A DNA stretch of 5,916 nucleotides, taken from Nitrososphaera sp. Lineage in GTDB: Archaea; Thermoproteota; Nitrososphaeria; Nitrososphaerales; Nitrososphaeraceae. The stretch is taken from contig JAICVG010000085.1 in the NCBI GenBank assembly GCA_025935445.1, forward strand, positions 1 to 5,916, written 5' to 3'. The position numbers and the translations under genes are program-made. Positions within the stretch are counted from its first letter, which is position 1. Each line of letters starts with the position of its first letter. Below are positions 1-5,713 of this stretch, piece by piece. A model generated the notes under the pieces. It was not told where the DNA came from, searched no databases, and saw nothing but the letters and a program-made list of their open reading frames with translations.

Positions 1-165
1 AGACATGAAACGATAGTAGCAGAAATGATCAAACGCGGCTTTAGCCACAAGAGCACTCTGAAAAAAGAGTTGGCCACAGGCTCCAAAATGCAATCGGTTT
101 TTGTTGATCAGCCAGCTAGACAACAAATGATCTTGCGAAGTAAGAGATGTAAATGCAAGTTATAG
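1..165 (+). CDS. Pyrimidine-dimer DNA glycosylase/endonuclease V-like protein, C-terminal fragment
   Basis: This is the open 3' end of a gene that begins before the window; frame 1 reads 54 residues to a TAG. The visible part starts RHETIVAEMIKRGFSHKSTL, which fits the RHExxVxEMxxRGxxHxSPL signature I recall from small proteins annotated as pyrimidine-dimer DNA glycosylases. It also resembles the EL-IAECLKRGFN segment of phage T4 endonuclease V. The stretch after it (ATGSKMQSVFVD, then a QQMIL helix and a Cys-x-Cys near the end) also fits the C-terminal part of that family. Such enzymes cut the glycosylic bond at UV-induced pyrimidine dimers to start base-excision repair, but the N-terminal catalytic residues lie outside the window, so activity cannot be judged. 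The assignment rests on remembered family patterns. Confidence 0.6.
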   Translation, partial: RHETIVAEMIKRGFSHKSTLKKELATGSKMQSVFVDQPARQQMILRSKRCKCKL

Positions 166-179
166 CACTCGGGGGGCTC

Positions 180-187
180 TTTAAAAT
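180..187 (+). promoter_or_regulatory. TATA-like box for the 126-residue hypothetical gene
   Basis: TTTAAAAT is centred about 39 bp before the ATG at 223. Archaeal transcription usually starts about 26-27 bp downstream of the box centre, which predicts a start near 210 and a leader of roughly 12 nt. No Shine-Dalgarno-like purine run precedes the ATG, which fits a short-leader transcript. Confidence 0.4.
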
Positions 188-222
188 GTCACGGGCTAGC
201 AAACTAAGCTACTCATTGCCTC

Positions 223-603
223 ATGAAGTTACAATTTATTATCAAGAAAGCCTTGCATTATTATCATATGCAACCGTCAGATATTGAGGACATTCTACCA
301 CCGGAGAAAATAGCATTCATAGCCTACAACATAGGTATTTTTGAATCAGTTCAGAAGTTTGGCAACCTTATTACCAGTAGCAAGATAACGGGTGGGATGG
401 ATCCAGTCAAGGTAGCAGAGCTCCTTGAGGAAACGCGTGCATTCTATGACGCAGAGATGATCGCACAGCTTATCAATGGGATGCTGGCACAAAGGGCGAG
501 CATGAATCTTCCTTCTTCCTTGACAATTGGGAGGGTCACAGCAGGCCAAGTAGACTATGTCATCAGGCAGCTAAAGGCCGCAGGTATATCCATTAATAAA
601 TAG
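223..603 (+). CDS. Hypothetical protein, 126 residues
   Basis: I do not recognise this protein. It is complete, from ATG to TAG. It looks soluble and mostly helical, with no signal peptide, no convincing membrane span and no cysteines. The N-terminus is basic and aromatic (KLQFIIKKALHYYH). An acidic/proline turn follows (SDIEDILPPEK, about residues 19-29), and the central part (about 60-95) has an amphipathic Glu/Leu/Ala pattern. The C-terminus (VDYVIRQLKAAGI, about 111-123) could be a short helix of a winged-helix or small helical bundle, but that is a guess. The TATA-like box 39 bp upstream supports the first ATG; a second in-frame Met at residue 16 is a less likely start. It lies 57 bp after the glycosylase-like gene on the same strand and appears to have its own promoter. 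Confidence 0.65.
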   Translation: MKLQFIIKKALHYYHMQPSDIEDILPPEKIAFIAYNIGIFESVQKFGNLITSSKITGGMDPVKVAELLEETRAFYDAEMIAQLINGMLAQRASMNLPSSLTIGRVTAGQVDYVIRQLKAAGISINK

Positions 604-615
604 CACTACAGACAT

Positions 616-664
616 AACAACAACAACAATGGTGAGTACCAGTATGAGTATGAACAACAACAAC
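616..664. repeat. Two AAC trinucleotide tracts in the intergenic spacer
   Basis: Positions 616-629 and 653-664 are short AAC/CAA runs flanking a stretch with no credible gene; the only ORF there is 16 codons. The same motif on the other strand (GTT, 1964-1975) encodes the Gln run at the start of the arginine decarboxylase. The rest of the 604-871 spacer holds a TA run (about 706-715) and a 14-bp AT-only palindrome (770-783). I see no RNA gene in it. Confidence 0.6.
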
Positions 665-871
665 CATGTGAGGGCTTAATCGATTCGTTGCTTGCATGCT
701 TGCTGTATATATATATGCGCAGGTATTGCAATTTGAGCTATTTCTGAAACAGACTCATGCGGTTACTAATAATATTAATATTAATAATTGTCTGACTGAT
801 AATTCTTCACTCGATTTTCGCTAGAGTAGAAATTCAAAATCATTAAGATACTTGCTGGGTTGCAATAGCTT

Positions 872-1405
872 ATGGGTCTGATAACATGGATAGCAATTGT
901 AGTGATAGTCCTAGTAGTTATCGGGCTTGGGGCAGGGGTCTTCTTTTCAGGATTGATAAGGGGTGCTGAAATAATTGGGAATAACCCTGCAGTGCAAAAC
1001 GTTACCCAAGAGGCTAAAGAATTTCTCGACAATAACATTCAGGGGAGCGGCAGCAGCAGTAGCTCCAGTGTCTTGGTAATAACCACTAATGAGGCAAGAT
1101 ACAGAGTCGATGAGCCAGTGACAATTACAGTCAAGAACATAGGCAATGAAACATTGACCTTTCCTAACTCGGCAGTGGGTCTGAAGATTCAGAACACGAA
1201 CACCGGCCAGATGTATAGTGTAGTTGCAGCCCAAGTAACAACTGAACTGGAACCTGGGGCATCTAGAATGCTAACTTGGAATCAGGAGGACGGCAACGGC
1301 AACAATGTTCCAGCTGGTAATTACACTGCCACTGCGCAGGGTATATCATCATCATCATCAGCTCAGAGTGTCTCAGCACAAGTTAGCTTCGAAATTACAG
1401 AATAA
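872..1405 (+). CDS. Membrane-anchored BsuPI-like (proteinase-inhibitor-fold) protein
   Basis: The protein has 177 residues. Residues 4-29 form one strongly hydrophobic span rich in Ile/Val/Gly with no signal-peptidase site that I can see, so it is probably an N-terminal anchor. A linker with a Ser run (about 58-66) leads to a beta-sandwich domain at about 67-176. Its hallmarks are YRVDEPVTITVKNIGNETL (about 77-95), LEPGASRMLTWNQ (about 126-138) and the turn DGNGNNVPAGNYTATA (about 140-155). These fit the BsuPI family (intracellular proteinase inhibitor of Bacillus subtilis), whose members carry a W-x-Q/x-D-x-x-G-x-x-V-P-x-G-x-Y pattern. A second Ser run (159-163) is encoded by five ATC repeats. 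Three N-glycosylation sequons (N43, N92, N150) would suit an exported domain, but the only nearby charge is R30 after the span, so orientation is unclear. Inhibitor activity is unproven. The coding end overlaps the convergent arginine decarboxylase gene by 11 bp. No strong TATA box is visible; TTCAAAAT at 833-840 is a weak candidate. Confidence 0.75.
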   Translation: MGLITWIAIVVIVLVVIGLGAGVFFSGLIRGAEIIGNNPAVQNVTQEAKEFLDNNIQGSGSSSSSSVLVITTNEARYRVDEPVTITVKNIGNETLTFPNSAVGLKIQNTNTGQMYSVVAAQVTTELEPGASRMLTWNQEDGNGNNVPAGNYTATAQGISSSSSAQSVSAQVSFEITE

Positions 1406-1985
1406 GTATGGCTCCACTGATGACTGTAGTCCATAGGCCATCTTTGTGGCCCTCTGCTGACTGGGTAAAGTTCTGTGTTCGGTAGATCTTGTTTGACAGT
1501 CTCCACTGCTCCTCTTTTTCATTCCATGCAAGGCTTGGGTCGTTTGGCAGCCCGAGGATAGTTGCAAGCATTTCCATCGCCATGTCCTCGGCATAGTCAC
1601 CTGCCTTTTGCGCAGTTTCGCCGGTAGAGTGATGTTCTGACAGGTATCCGTGCTGGCTTCCATCCACAGGCCTTGCCAGACCAATTGATGCTGCAATAAG
1701 CCTGTTGGGCTCGTTAGTGGCAGACCTTGCCATTATTGTAAATACAATCTGTCCAGGCTGCAAGTATTTTCTCCCTTCCTGGCGGCTGACAATTTTACAA
1801 TGCGGAGGGAGTATGCTTGATACTGACACCAGATTAAGGTCTGCTATCCCTGCATCTCGGAGGGCAAGCTCAAAACTTGTCAAATAGTCCTTGTGAATGC
1901 CTCTGCCCTTGGTGAAAAACACCCTCGTGGGGACATTGTGCATAGGATTAGCAGTATTGAGATGTTGTTGTTGTTCTTCTTCCAT
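1395..1985 (-). CDS. pdaD: Pyruvoyl-dependent arginine decarboxylase
   Basis: This enzyme decarboxylates arginine to agmatine, the entry to archaeal polyamines. Agmatine is also the donor for agmatidine at the wobble position of archaeal tRNA-Ile(CAU). The proenzyme cleaves itself at a Ser-Ser bond to create a pyruvoyl group. The motif is present as NLVSVSSILPP (residues 51-61), with predicted cleavage between Ser56 and Ser57. This gives a beta chain of about 56 residues and an alpha chain of about 140. GYLSEHH (113-119) carries the conserved Glu (E117), the expected catalytic acid. The family N-terminus is seen as PTRVFFTKGRG (about 19-29). At 196 residues it is longer than the Methanocaldococcus jannaschii enzyme (165), partly through a polar start with EEEQQQ. 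An internal ATG (Met15, codon ending at 1941) would give a more typical length. A weak AT-rich box around 2008-2024 favours the outer start, so it is kept with moderate certainty. The 3' end overlaps the BsuPI-like gene. Confidence 0.92.
   Translation of the reverse strand: MEEEQQQHLNTANPMHNVPTRVFFTKGRGIHKDYLTSFELALRDAGIADLNLVSVSSILPPHCKIVSRQEGRKYLQPGQIVFTIMARSATNEPNRLIAASIGLARPVDGSQHGYLSEHHSTGETAQKAGDYAEDMAMEMLATILGLPNDPSLAWNEKEEQWRLSNKIYRTQNFTQSAEGHKDGLWTTVISGAILIL
1964..1975. repeat. GTT trinucleotide run in the arginine decarboxylase 5' end
   Basis: Four GTT units (AAC/CAA on the coding strand) contribute the Gln residues near the protein N-terminus, between the two possible start codons. 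A repeat change here would alter only the non-conserved extension. Confidence 0.5.
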
Positions 1986-2047
1986 GCATAATGTCTGGCA
2001 TACAAGACAAATTAGAATTAATAATATTGTTACCAGTAATATTGCAA

Positions 2048-2055
2048 CTATATAG
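2048..2055 (+). promoter_or_regulatory. TATA-like box for the dihydropteroate synthase gene
   Basis: CTATATAG is centred about 30 bp before the TTG at 2081, predicting transcription from about 2076-2080. That makes the mRNA nearly leaderless if TTG is used, or gives a leader of about 16-20 nt if the ATG at 2096 is used. It lies in the divergent region shared with the minus-strand arginine decarboxylase gene. Confidence 0.55.
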
Positions 2056-2080
2056 CACAGCTGGCGGCTAGATCGGAGCG

Positions 2081-2929
2081 TTGAAGATCAGCGCAATGCC
2101 AGTTGGTAAAAGGTTCACGGTAAAAGTAATGGGCATAATCAATACCAGCCCTGAATCCTTCTACAAAGGCTCTGTCAAGACTGACGAGCAGGAAATAGCA
2201 ACGACAGCAAGGCTGATGCAAGAGGATGGTGCTCATATGATCGACATTGGCGGCATGTCAACTGCGCCCTATGTGCAAACAGTCCTCGTCCCAATCGAAG
2301 AAGAGATAAGAAGAATCACAGAGGCCATCAAGGTGGTCAAGAATGCGTGCGACTTGCCGGTTTCGGCAGACACCCCAAGGGCCGCCGTTGCAAAAGAAGC
2401 AATAGCAGCCGGCGCAGACGCAGTCAACGATGTAACTGGATTAAAATACGATAGCAAGATGGCAGATGTTGCAGCAAAAGCTGGCGTGTCTATGATAATT
2501 GGCGCATACAGCAAAGCGCCTGCTACAGGCAGAATGGCCAGTACACTCAAGGCATTGAAGAAAAGCATAAGCTTGGCAAGTGAGGCGGGTATCAAAGATG
2601 TAATGATTGACCCATCAATAGGCTTTTTCCGTCAAGAAGGGAAAAATCCCTTTTTCACTAAAATGACAGATATGCCATGGTATGCACGTGATATTGAAAT
2701 CCTATCCAACCTGCACAAGCTTGTAACGCTCAATAAGCCGATCTGTATATCAGTTTCGAGGAAGTCTTTCATTGGGTACCTGCTGAATCTGAATGCTGCA
2801 GAAGATCGCCTGATACCCTCGATAGCATGTGAAATGATTGCTGCTATCAAGGGTGCAAATATCATCAGAACGCATAACGTTCGAGAAACAGTACAGGCAG
2901 TAACTATGCTGCAATTGTTGAGAACCTAG
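2081..2929 (+). CDS. folP: Dihydropteroate synthase-family protein
   Basis: This is a TIM-barrel enzyme expected to join 6-hydroxymethyl-dihydropterin pyrophosphate to p-aminobenzoate or a related acceptor. The length (282 residues) is normal. Visible motifs in order are: MGIINTSPESF (17-27, the family signature MGxxNxxPxSF with N21); IDIGGMSTAP (54-63, the second signature); VSADT (94-98, D97); NDVTG (116-120); DPSIGFF (177-183); SVSRKSFIG (224-232, pterin-contacting K228); and IRTHNVRET (262-270, R263 and H265, which bind pyrophosphate). The second loop differs from the bacterial DIGGESTRPG: Glu is Met and Arg is Ala, as I recall for archaeal homologues. About ten extra residues follow GFF (about 188-198). 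The start is TTG, supported by the TATA-like box ending 25 bp upstream and by an in-frame stop at 2069. ATG at 2096 (Met6) is the alternative. The exact archaeal acceptor is uncertain. guaB follows after 50 bp. Confidence 0.85.
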   Translation: MKISAMPVGKRFTVKVMGIINTSPESFYKGSVKTDEQEIATTARLMQEDGAHMIDIGGMSTAPYVQTVLVPIEEEIRRITEAIKVVKNACDLPVSADTPRAAVAKEAIAAGADAVNDVTGLKYDSKMADVAAKAGVSMIIGAYSKAPATGRMASTLKALKKSISLASEAGIKDVMIDPSIGFFRQEGKNPFFTKMTDMPWYARDIEILSNLHKLVTLNKPICISVSRKSFIGYLLNLNAAEDRLIPSIACEMIAAIKGANIIRTHNVRETVQAVTMLQLLRT

Positions 2930-2940
2930 GCTGGCAAACG

Positions 2941-2948
2941 CTTATAAT
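2941..2948 (+). promoter_or_regulatory. TATA-like box for guaB
   Basis: CTTATAAT lies in the 50-bp gap between the dihydropteroate synthase and IMP dehydrogenase genes, centred about 34 bp before the TTG start. It predicts transcription from about 2972 and a leader of about 8 nt. guaB could therefore be transcribed separately, although read-through from upstream is not excluded. Confidence 0.5.
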
Positions 2949-2969
2949 GCTTCAGAGCTGTTACACATC

Positions 2970-2974
2970 AAGGA
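2970..2974 (+). promoter_or_regulatory. Possible ribosome binding site before the guaB TTG
   Basis: AAGGA ends 5 nt before the TTG at 2980. It supports TTG as the true start, since no ATG lies nearby and the conserved [11 protein letters not shown] segment begins at residue 6. If transcription starts near 2972 the site would be only partly on the mRNA, so TATA-based and Shine-Dalgarno-based initiation are competing readings. Confidence 0.35.
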
Positions 2975-2979
2975 ATTAG

Positions 2980-4413
2980 TTGGACATTGTACAGGGTCTG
3001 ACATTTGATGACGTACTTCTCGTTCCTAAACGGTCGCCGATAGTTTCCAGATCTCAAACAAACCTGCGCACCAAGCTGTCGAGTAATATCACACTCAATA
3101 TACCAATTATAAGTGCTAACATGGACACCGTCACTGAATCAGGCATGGCAATTGCATTGGCAAGGGAAGGCGGTATTGGGATTATCCATCGATTTATGAC
3201 AATAGAGGATCAGGTAGACGAGATTCTGAAGGTCAAGCGCTCAGAGTCAGTCATGATAGAGCAGCCATATACTATTAAACCTGATCTGACGGTGGCAGAT
3301 GCCAAAAAGGCTATGGGGGAGTACAGCGTCTCTGGCCTGCTTGTCGAAGAAGGAGGCCAACTCCTCGGCATAATTACAAGGCGCGATATCACGTTTGAAA
3401 AGAACAACAAACTCAAGGTGTCAGAACTTATGACAAAGGATGTCATCACTGCCAAGACAGGCATTACTATAGATCAGGCAAAGGAGATTTTGCACAATAA
3501 AAGGATAGAAAAGTTGCCGGTGGTTGATGACAAAAAACGCATCGTGGGGCTTATTACCAGCAAAGATATCTTGAAAATGGAGCAGTATCCGTATGCATCA
3601 AAGGACAAGAAAGGCAGATTGCTTGTAGGCGCTGCAGTCGGCGTCAAGGGAGACTATTTAGAGCGTACAGAGGCGCTTCTCGAGGCGGGTGCCGATGTTA
3701 TTGTAGTCGATATTGCGCACGGCCACAGCGAAAATGCTATCAACACTGTACACATGATCAAAAAGGCATTTCCTGACTCTGAGCTCATTGCAGGCAATGT
3801 CGCTACGGGTGAAGGTAGCCGTGACCTCATCAAAGCCGGCGTCGATGCAGTTAAGGTAGGAGTAGGATCAGGCTCGATATGCATAACAAGAGTCGTGACA
3901 GGCTCGGGCGTGCCGCAACTGACTGCTGTAATTGACAGCGTCAAAGTTGCACGCGATTATGACGTACCTGTAATATCTGACGGCGGCATCCGCAACTCTG
4001 GTGACATTACCAAGGCGTTAGCTGCAGGTGCATCCTCAGTAATGATAGGAAGTCTCTTTGGCGGGACAGATGAGAGCCCAGGCAAGACCCTTGTCAAGAA
4101 CGGCAAAAAGTACAAGATGTATCGAGGCATGGCATCATTTTATGCGTCACTTGGTAGGAAATACCGTGAAGCGGGATCTCAGGTAGTAGACTCTGAAGAC
4201 CTTAACGATTATGTCCCAGAAGGTGTTGAGGCTATGGTCCCATACAACGGAAGCGTAGTAGAACTCATAAGACAGATGGCAGGCGGCCTGCGGTCAGGGC
4301 TCAGCTATTGCGGTGCAAAAACGATTCCTGAGATGCAAATGAATGCCGAGTTCATCAAGATCACATCGGCAGGATATATCGAGAGCCAGTCGCATGATGT
4401 CGATCTAATGTAA
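2980..4413 (+). CDS. guaB: Inosine-5'-monophosphate dehydrogenase
   Basis: This enzyme oxidises IMP to XMP with NAD+, the committed step to guanine nucleotides; it is a cytosolic tetramer in the family. The length of 477 residues is typical. The N-terminal strand motif is [11 protein letters not shown] (6-16), followed by [10 protein letters not shown] (45-54). Two CBS domains are inserted at about 90-205, the usual adenine/guanine nucleotide regulatory module. The barrel resumes with VDIAHGHS (243-250, NAD site). The catalytic loop is GSGSICITR (296-304) with Cys301; the Ile after Cys is also found in Tritrichomonas IMPDH, so it is not a defect. DGGIR (334-338) binds the IMP phosphate/ribose, and MYRGM (380-384) precedes the mobile flap. 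VPYNG (420-424), [11 protein letters not shown] (435-445) and the ITSAG..ES..HDV tail (461-473) complete the fold. The flap has R393-K394-Y395 where an Arg-Tyr pair is usual. The start is TTG, with an AAGGA 5 nt upstream and a TATA-like box. Confidence 0.97.
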   Translation: MDIVQGLTFDDVLLVPKRSPIVSRSQTNLRTKLSSNITLNIPIISANMDTVTESGMAIALAREGGIGIIHRFMTIEDQVDEILKVKRSESVMIEQPYTIKPDLTVADAKKAMGEYSVSGLLVEEGGQLLGIITRRDITFEKNNKLKVSELMTKDVITAKTGITIDQAKEILHNKRIEKLPVVDDKKRIVGLITSKDILKMEQYPYASKDKKGRLLVGAAVGVKGDYLERTEALLEAGADVIVVDIAHGHSENAINTVHMIKKAFPDSELIAGNVATGEGSRDLIKAGVDAVKVGVGSGSICITRVVTGSGVPQLTAVIDSVKVARDYDVPVISDGGIRNSGDITKALAAGASSVMIGSLFGGTDESPGKTLVKNGKKYKMYRGMASFYASLGRKYREAGSQVVDSEDLNDYVPEGVEAMVPYNGSVVELIRQMAGGLRSGLSYCGAKTIPEMQMNAEFIKITSAGYIESQSHDVDLM

Positions 4414-4872
4414 TGTAATTACTGATGTACAAACAAACACGTGTCTAGTACTAGCTAGGAAGACAGGGTCACATCTAGAATGTGGCACTCTTTTCATCCA
4501 GTTTATTCAAGTCCAAAAATATACCCTATCGCAGCGAGATTCAACTCAACTCACACTTGCTCAGTATCGCAGAAGCTGAGTCTATCTCATATTTGCTCAG
4601 CCTATACTACTCTCACATACAATAGGTGTGTGTTTGTATCAACAATGATGCACACACAATCTGCAGCCGCCCATTTTGGCAAAAATTTTATTTTATGATA
4701 AACTTTTTTGAAGATCAGCCTATGTGAGTTATGGATACACGAATATGCATGCCAACACTTCGCAATATGACTCCTATTATCAAATAAAATATGTGTAAAT
4801 AATGGAATCAAACATGAGATTTTAGTTACACTGCAAACACGTCGAAAAAATTCTAGCGATATAACAATCACT
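4414..4872. other. AT-rich non-coding region downstream of guaB
   Basis: I find no supported gene in this stretch. The longest open frame (4480-4698, 72 codons) is Ser/Thr/His-rich with no motif or promoter. Small structures seen are a 10-bp palindrome CTAGTACTAG (4445-4454), repeated GCTCAG words (4559-4564, 4595-4600) with CTGAG at 4576-4580, and GTGTGTG (4626-4632) facing CACACAC (4651-4657). T-rich runs at about 4686-4694 and 4704-4709 could end transcription, but they lie almost 300 bp past guaB. There is no tRNA or rRNA signature. Confidence 0.5.
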
Positions 4873-4874
4873 CA

Positions 4875-4882
4875 TTATATAT
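4875..4882 (+). promoter_or_regulatory. TATA-like box for the 104-residue Cys-rich gene
   Basis: TTATATAT is centred 26-27 bp before the ATG at 4905, so the predicted transcription start coincides with the start codon. This is the classic geometry of an archaeal leaderless mRNA. It argues for ATG 4905 over the in-frame TTG (4899) and GTG (4902) just before it. Confidence 0.6.
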
Positions 4883-4904
4883 TCATCAATATCATTCATT
4901 GGTG

Positions 4905-5219
4905 ATGACGATAACATTTGCAAATAAACCAATAGAAGTTCCATGCAAATGCGGTCAATGCAATTCTCATACTCTATCTGATTGCATAAACAAAAGATGC
5001 TACTGTTGTGACTTGGGAGATATGCTTGCAATTTTGACGAATTACAACGCAATTGAGGTGCAAAAAAATAGGCAAGGATTGTGCATTATGATAATGATAA
5101 TCTGCAATTACAATTCAATAAGACTTGAACAGGCTCAAAGGGAGCTTCTATTGCTTCTGAAGTGTTTTTCAAGCTTGAAGCCCCACGCCTCTTGCATCTA
5201 CTCCTTACCTTTATTCTAA
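4905..5219 (+). CDS. Small cysteine-rich protein, putative zinc binding
   Basis: The protein has 104 residues from the ATG at 4905. The N-terminal third carries a dense cysteine cluster: VPCKCGQCN (C14, C16, C19), then C27, then KRCYCC (C32, C34, C35). The spacing is C-x-C-x2-C-x7-C-x4-C-x-C-C, which could hold one or two zinc ions or another soft metal. The rest is a hydrophobic Ile/Met stretch (about 59-67), a Leu-rich helix (EQAQRELLLLLKC, about 75-87) and scattered cysteines (C60, C67, C87, C97), making 11 in all. I do not know the function; compact CxCxxC...CxCC proteins of this look occur, as I recall, in Nitrososphaera-type genomes. A run of seven A (5062-5068) invites a frameshift suspicion, but both alternative frames lose coherence, so the frame is kept. 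It faces the minus-strand Cys-rich gene tail to tail, 42 bp apart. Confidence 0.6.
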   Translation: MTITFANKPIEVPCKCGQCNSHTLSDCINKRCYCCDLGDMLAILTNYNAIEVQKNRQGLCIMIMIICNYNSIRLEQAQRELLLLLKCFSSLKPHASCIYSLPLF

Positions 5220-5228
5220 GCAATACGA

Positions 5229-5237
5229 TTTTCTTTT
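5229..5237 (+). terminator. T-rich terminator after the 104-residue Cys-rich gene
   Basis: TTTTCTTTT lies 10 bp after the stop codon, in the 42-bp gap between two convergent genes. Archaeal RNA polymerase commonly stops at such U-runs without needing a hairpin. No matching T-run is seen for the minus-strand gene in this gap. Confidence 0.4.
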
Positions 5238-5261
5238 ATGAGGAGAGGCTATTGCAGCAGT

Positions 5262-5507
5262 CTAGGGACGGGGCACAATTATTAGTTTGGGTTTATTGTT
5301 CGTAGCGTGGTGGCACTTCTTGCCGCACAAACTGCAATTCCTTCTGTCATGATAAATACACTGGCAAGGATGAGATTTCATGTAACTCTCAGCAGCCTTA
5401 GTATATTCACCCGTACCATTGCAGAATGAACATCCTACTGATAACGATTCTAGATGGCCAGTGTTTTGACAAATAATACAACCATTATGACTAAGAATAA
5501 CATCCAT
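5262..5507 (-). CDS. Small Cys/His-rich protein with DnaJ-like CxxC motifs
   Basis: The protein has 81 residues and two metal-binding-looking parts. The first has C10-x-x-C13 followed by TG, and C26-x-x-C29-N-G-T-G; the latter matches the CxxCxGxG zinc-finger repeat of DnaJ exactly. Two such repeats can together hold one zinc ion. The second part reads HPCQC (C48, C50), then NCSLCGKKCHH (C58, C61, C65, H66, H67), another plausible zinc site. The C-terminus is basic and hydrophobic (KPKLIIVPRP). There is no J domain, signal peptide or membrane span, so a free-standing protein-binding or nucleic-acid-binding zinc module is possible, but the role is unknown. A TATA-like box about 30 bp upstream supports this ATG and a nearly leaderless mRNA. 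The conserved-looking cysteine spacing makes a chance ORF unlikely. Confidence 0.7.
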   Translation of the reverse strand: MDVILSHNGCIICQNTGHLESLSVGCSFCNGTGEYTKAAESYMKSHPCQCIYHDRRNCSLCGKKCHHATNNKPKLIIVPRP

Positions 5508-5533
5508 CTACATTCTAATAGAAGAAACGCATA

Positions 5534-5541
5534 GAATATAA
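5534..5541 (-). promoter_or_regulatory. TATA-like box for the 81-residue Cys/His-rich gene
   Basis: On the minus strand this reads TTATATTC, centred about 30 bp before the ATG at 5507. Transcription would start near 5511, leaving a leader of about 4 nt. Confidence 0.5.
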
Positions 5542-5683
5542 GAGTAGCGAGAGAATATTCTGAATATATTGCCTAGATTTACGAGAATAAATAATAATAA
5601 AAAATTTTAGACACCCTCTGGGCCCTCTAAAGCTGTGTATATATTACTTCACTTCAATTAATCGAAAACCTCTGTGATAGAAT
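5542..5683. other. AT-rich intergenic segment
   Basis: This is the left part of the 320-bp gap between the Cys/His-rich gene and the truncated gene at the right edge. It holds an A/T-only run (about 5588-5608) and a repeated CCCTCT word around GGGCCC (5614-5628). I see no ORF or RNA gene here. The right part of the gap (5684-5827) is annotated separately. Confidence 0.4.
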
Positions 5684-5691
5684 CTATAAAA
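5684..5691 (+). promoter_or_regulatory. TATA-like box pointing at the palindrome/structured segment
   Basis: CTATAAAA is a close match to the archaeal TATA consensus, with a purine-rich GATAGAAT just upstream that could serve as a BRE. The predicted transcription start, about 5713-5715, falls at the edge of the perfect palindrome at 5717. The only ORF beyond it is 16 codons (5691-5741), so the likely product is a non-coding RNA. The reverse strand reads TTTTATAG, so direction is not certain. Confidence 0.4.
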
Positions 5692-5713
5692 TGCGCAGAG
5701 AATCAAAAATAGA

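Noticed and set aside
770..783. 14-bp AT-only palindrome as an operator or origin element
   Set aside because: Such palindromes arise easily in A/T-only sequence, and no second copy or adjacent factor supports a function.
3877..3891. Ile after the catalytic Cys of IMP dehydrogenase as a defect
   Set aside because: The same Cys-Ile-Thr-Arg order occurs in the well-studied Tritrichomonas foetus enzyme, so it is a normal variant.
4480..4698. 72-codon plus-strand frame after guaB
   Set aside because: It has a Ser/Thr/His/Tyr-rich composition, no motif, no promoter or ribosome binding site, and overlaps a similar meaningless frame on the other strand.
4414..4872. tRNA or other known RNA gene in the long gap
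   Set aside because: No T-loop GTTCRANNC with a matching acceptor or anticodon arm was found on either strand.
4602..5052. Two minus-strand frames over the guaB downstream gap and the Cys-rich gene
   Set aside because: No recognisable motif; the second is antisense to the better-supported Cys-rich gene, whose cysteine spacing and promoter fit the plus strand.
5062..5068. Possible frameshift at a run of seven A in the 104-residue Cys-rich gene
   Set aside because: The current frame continues with a sensible Leu-rich helix, and one alternative frame meets a stop at once.
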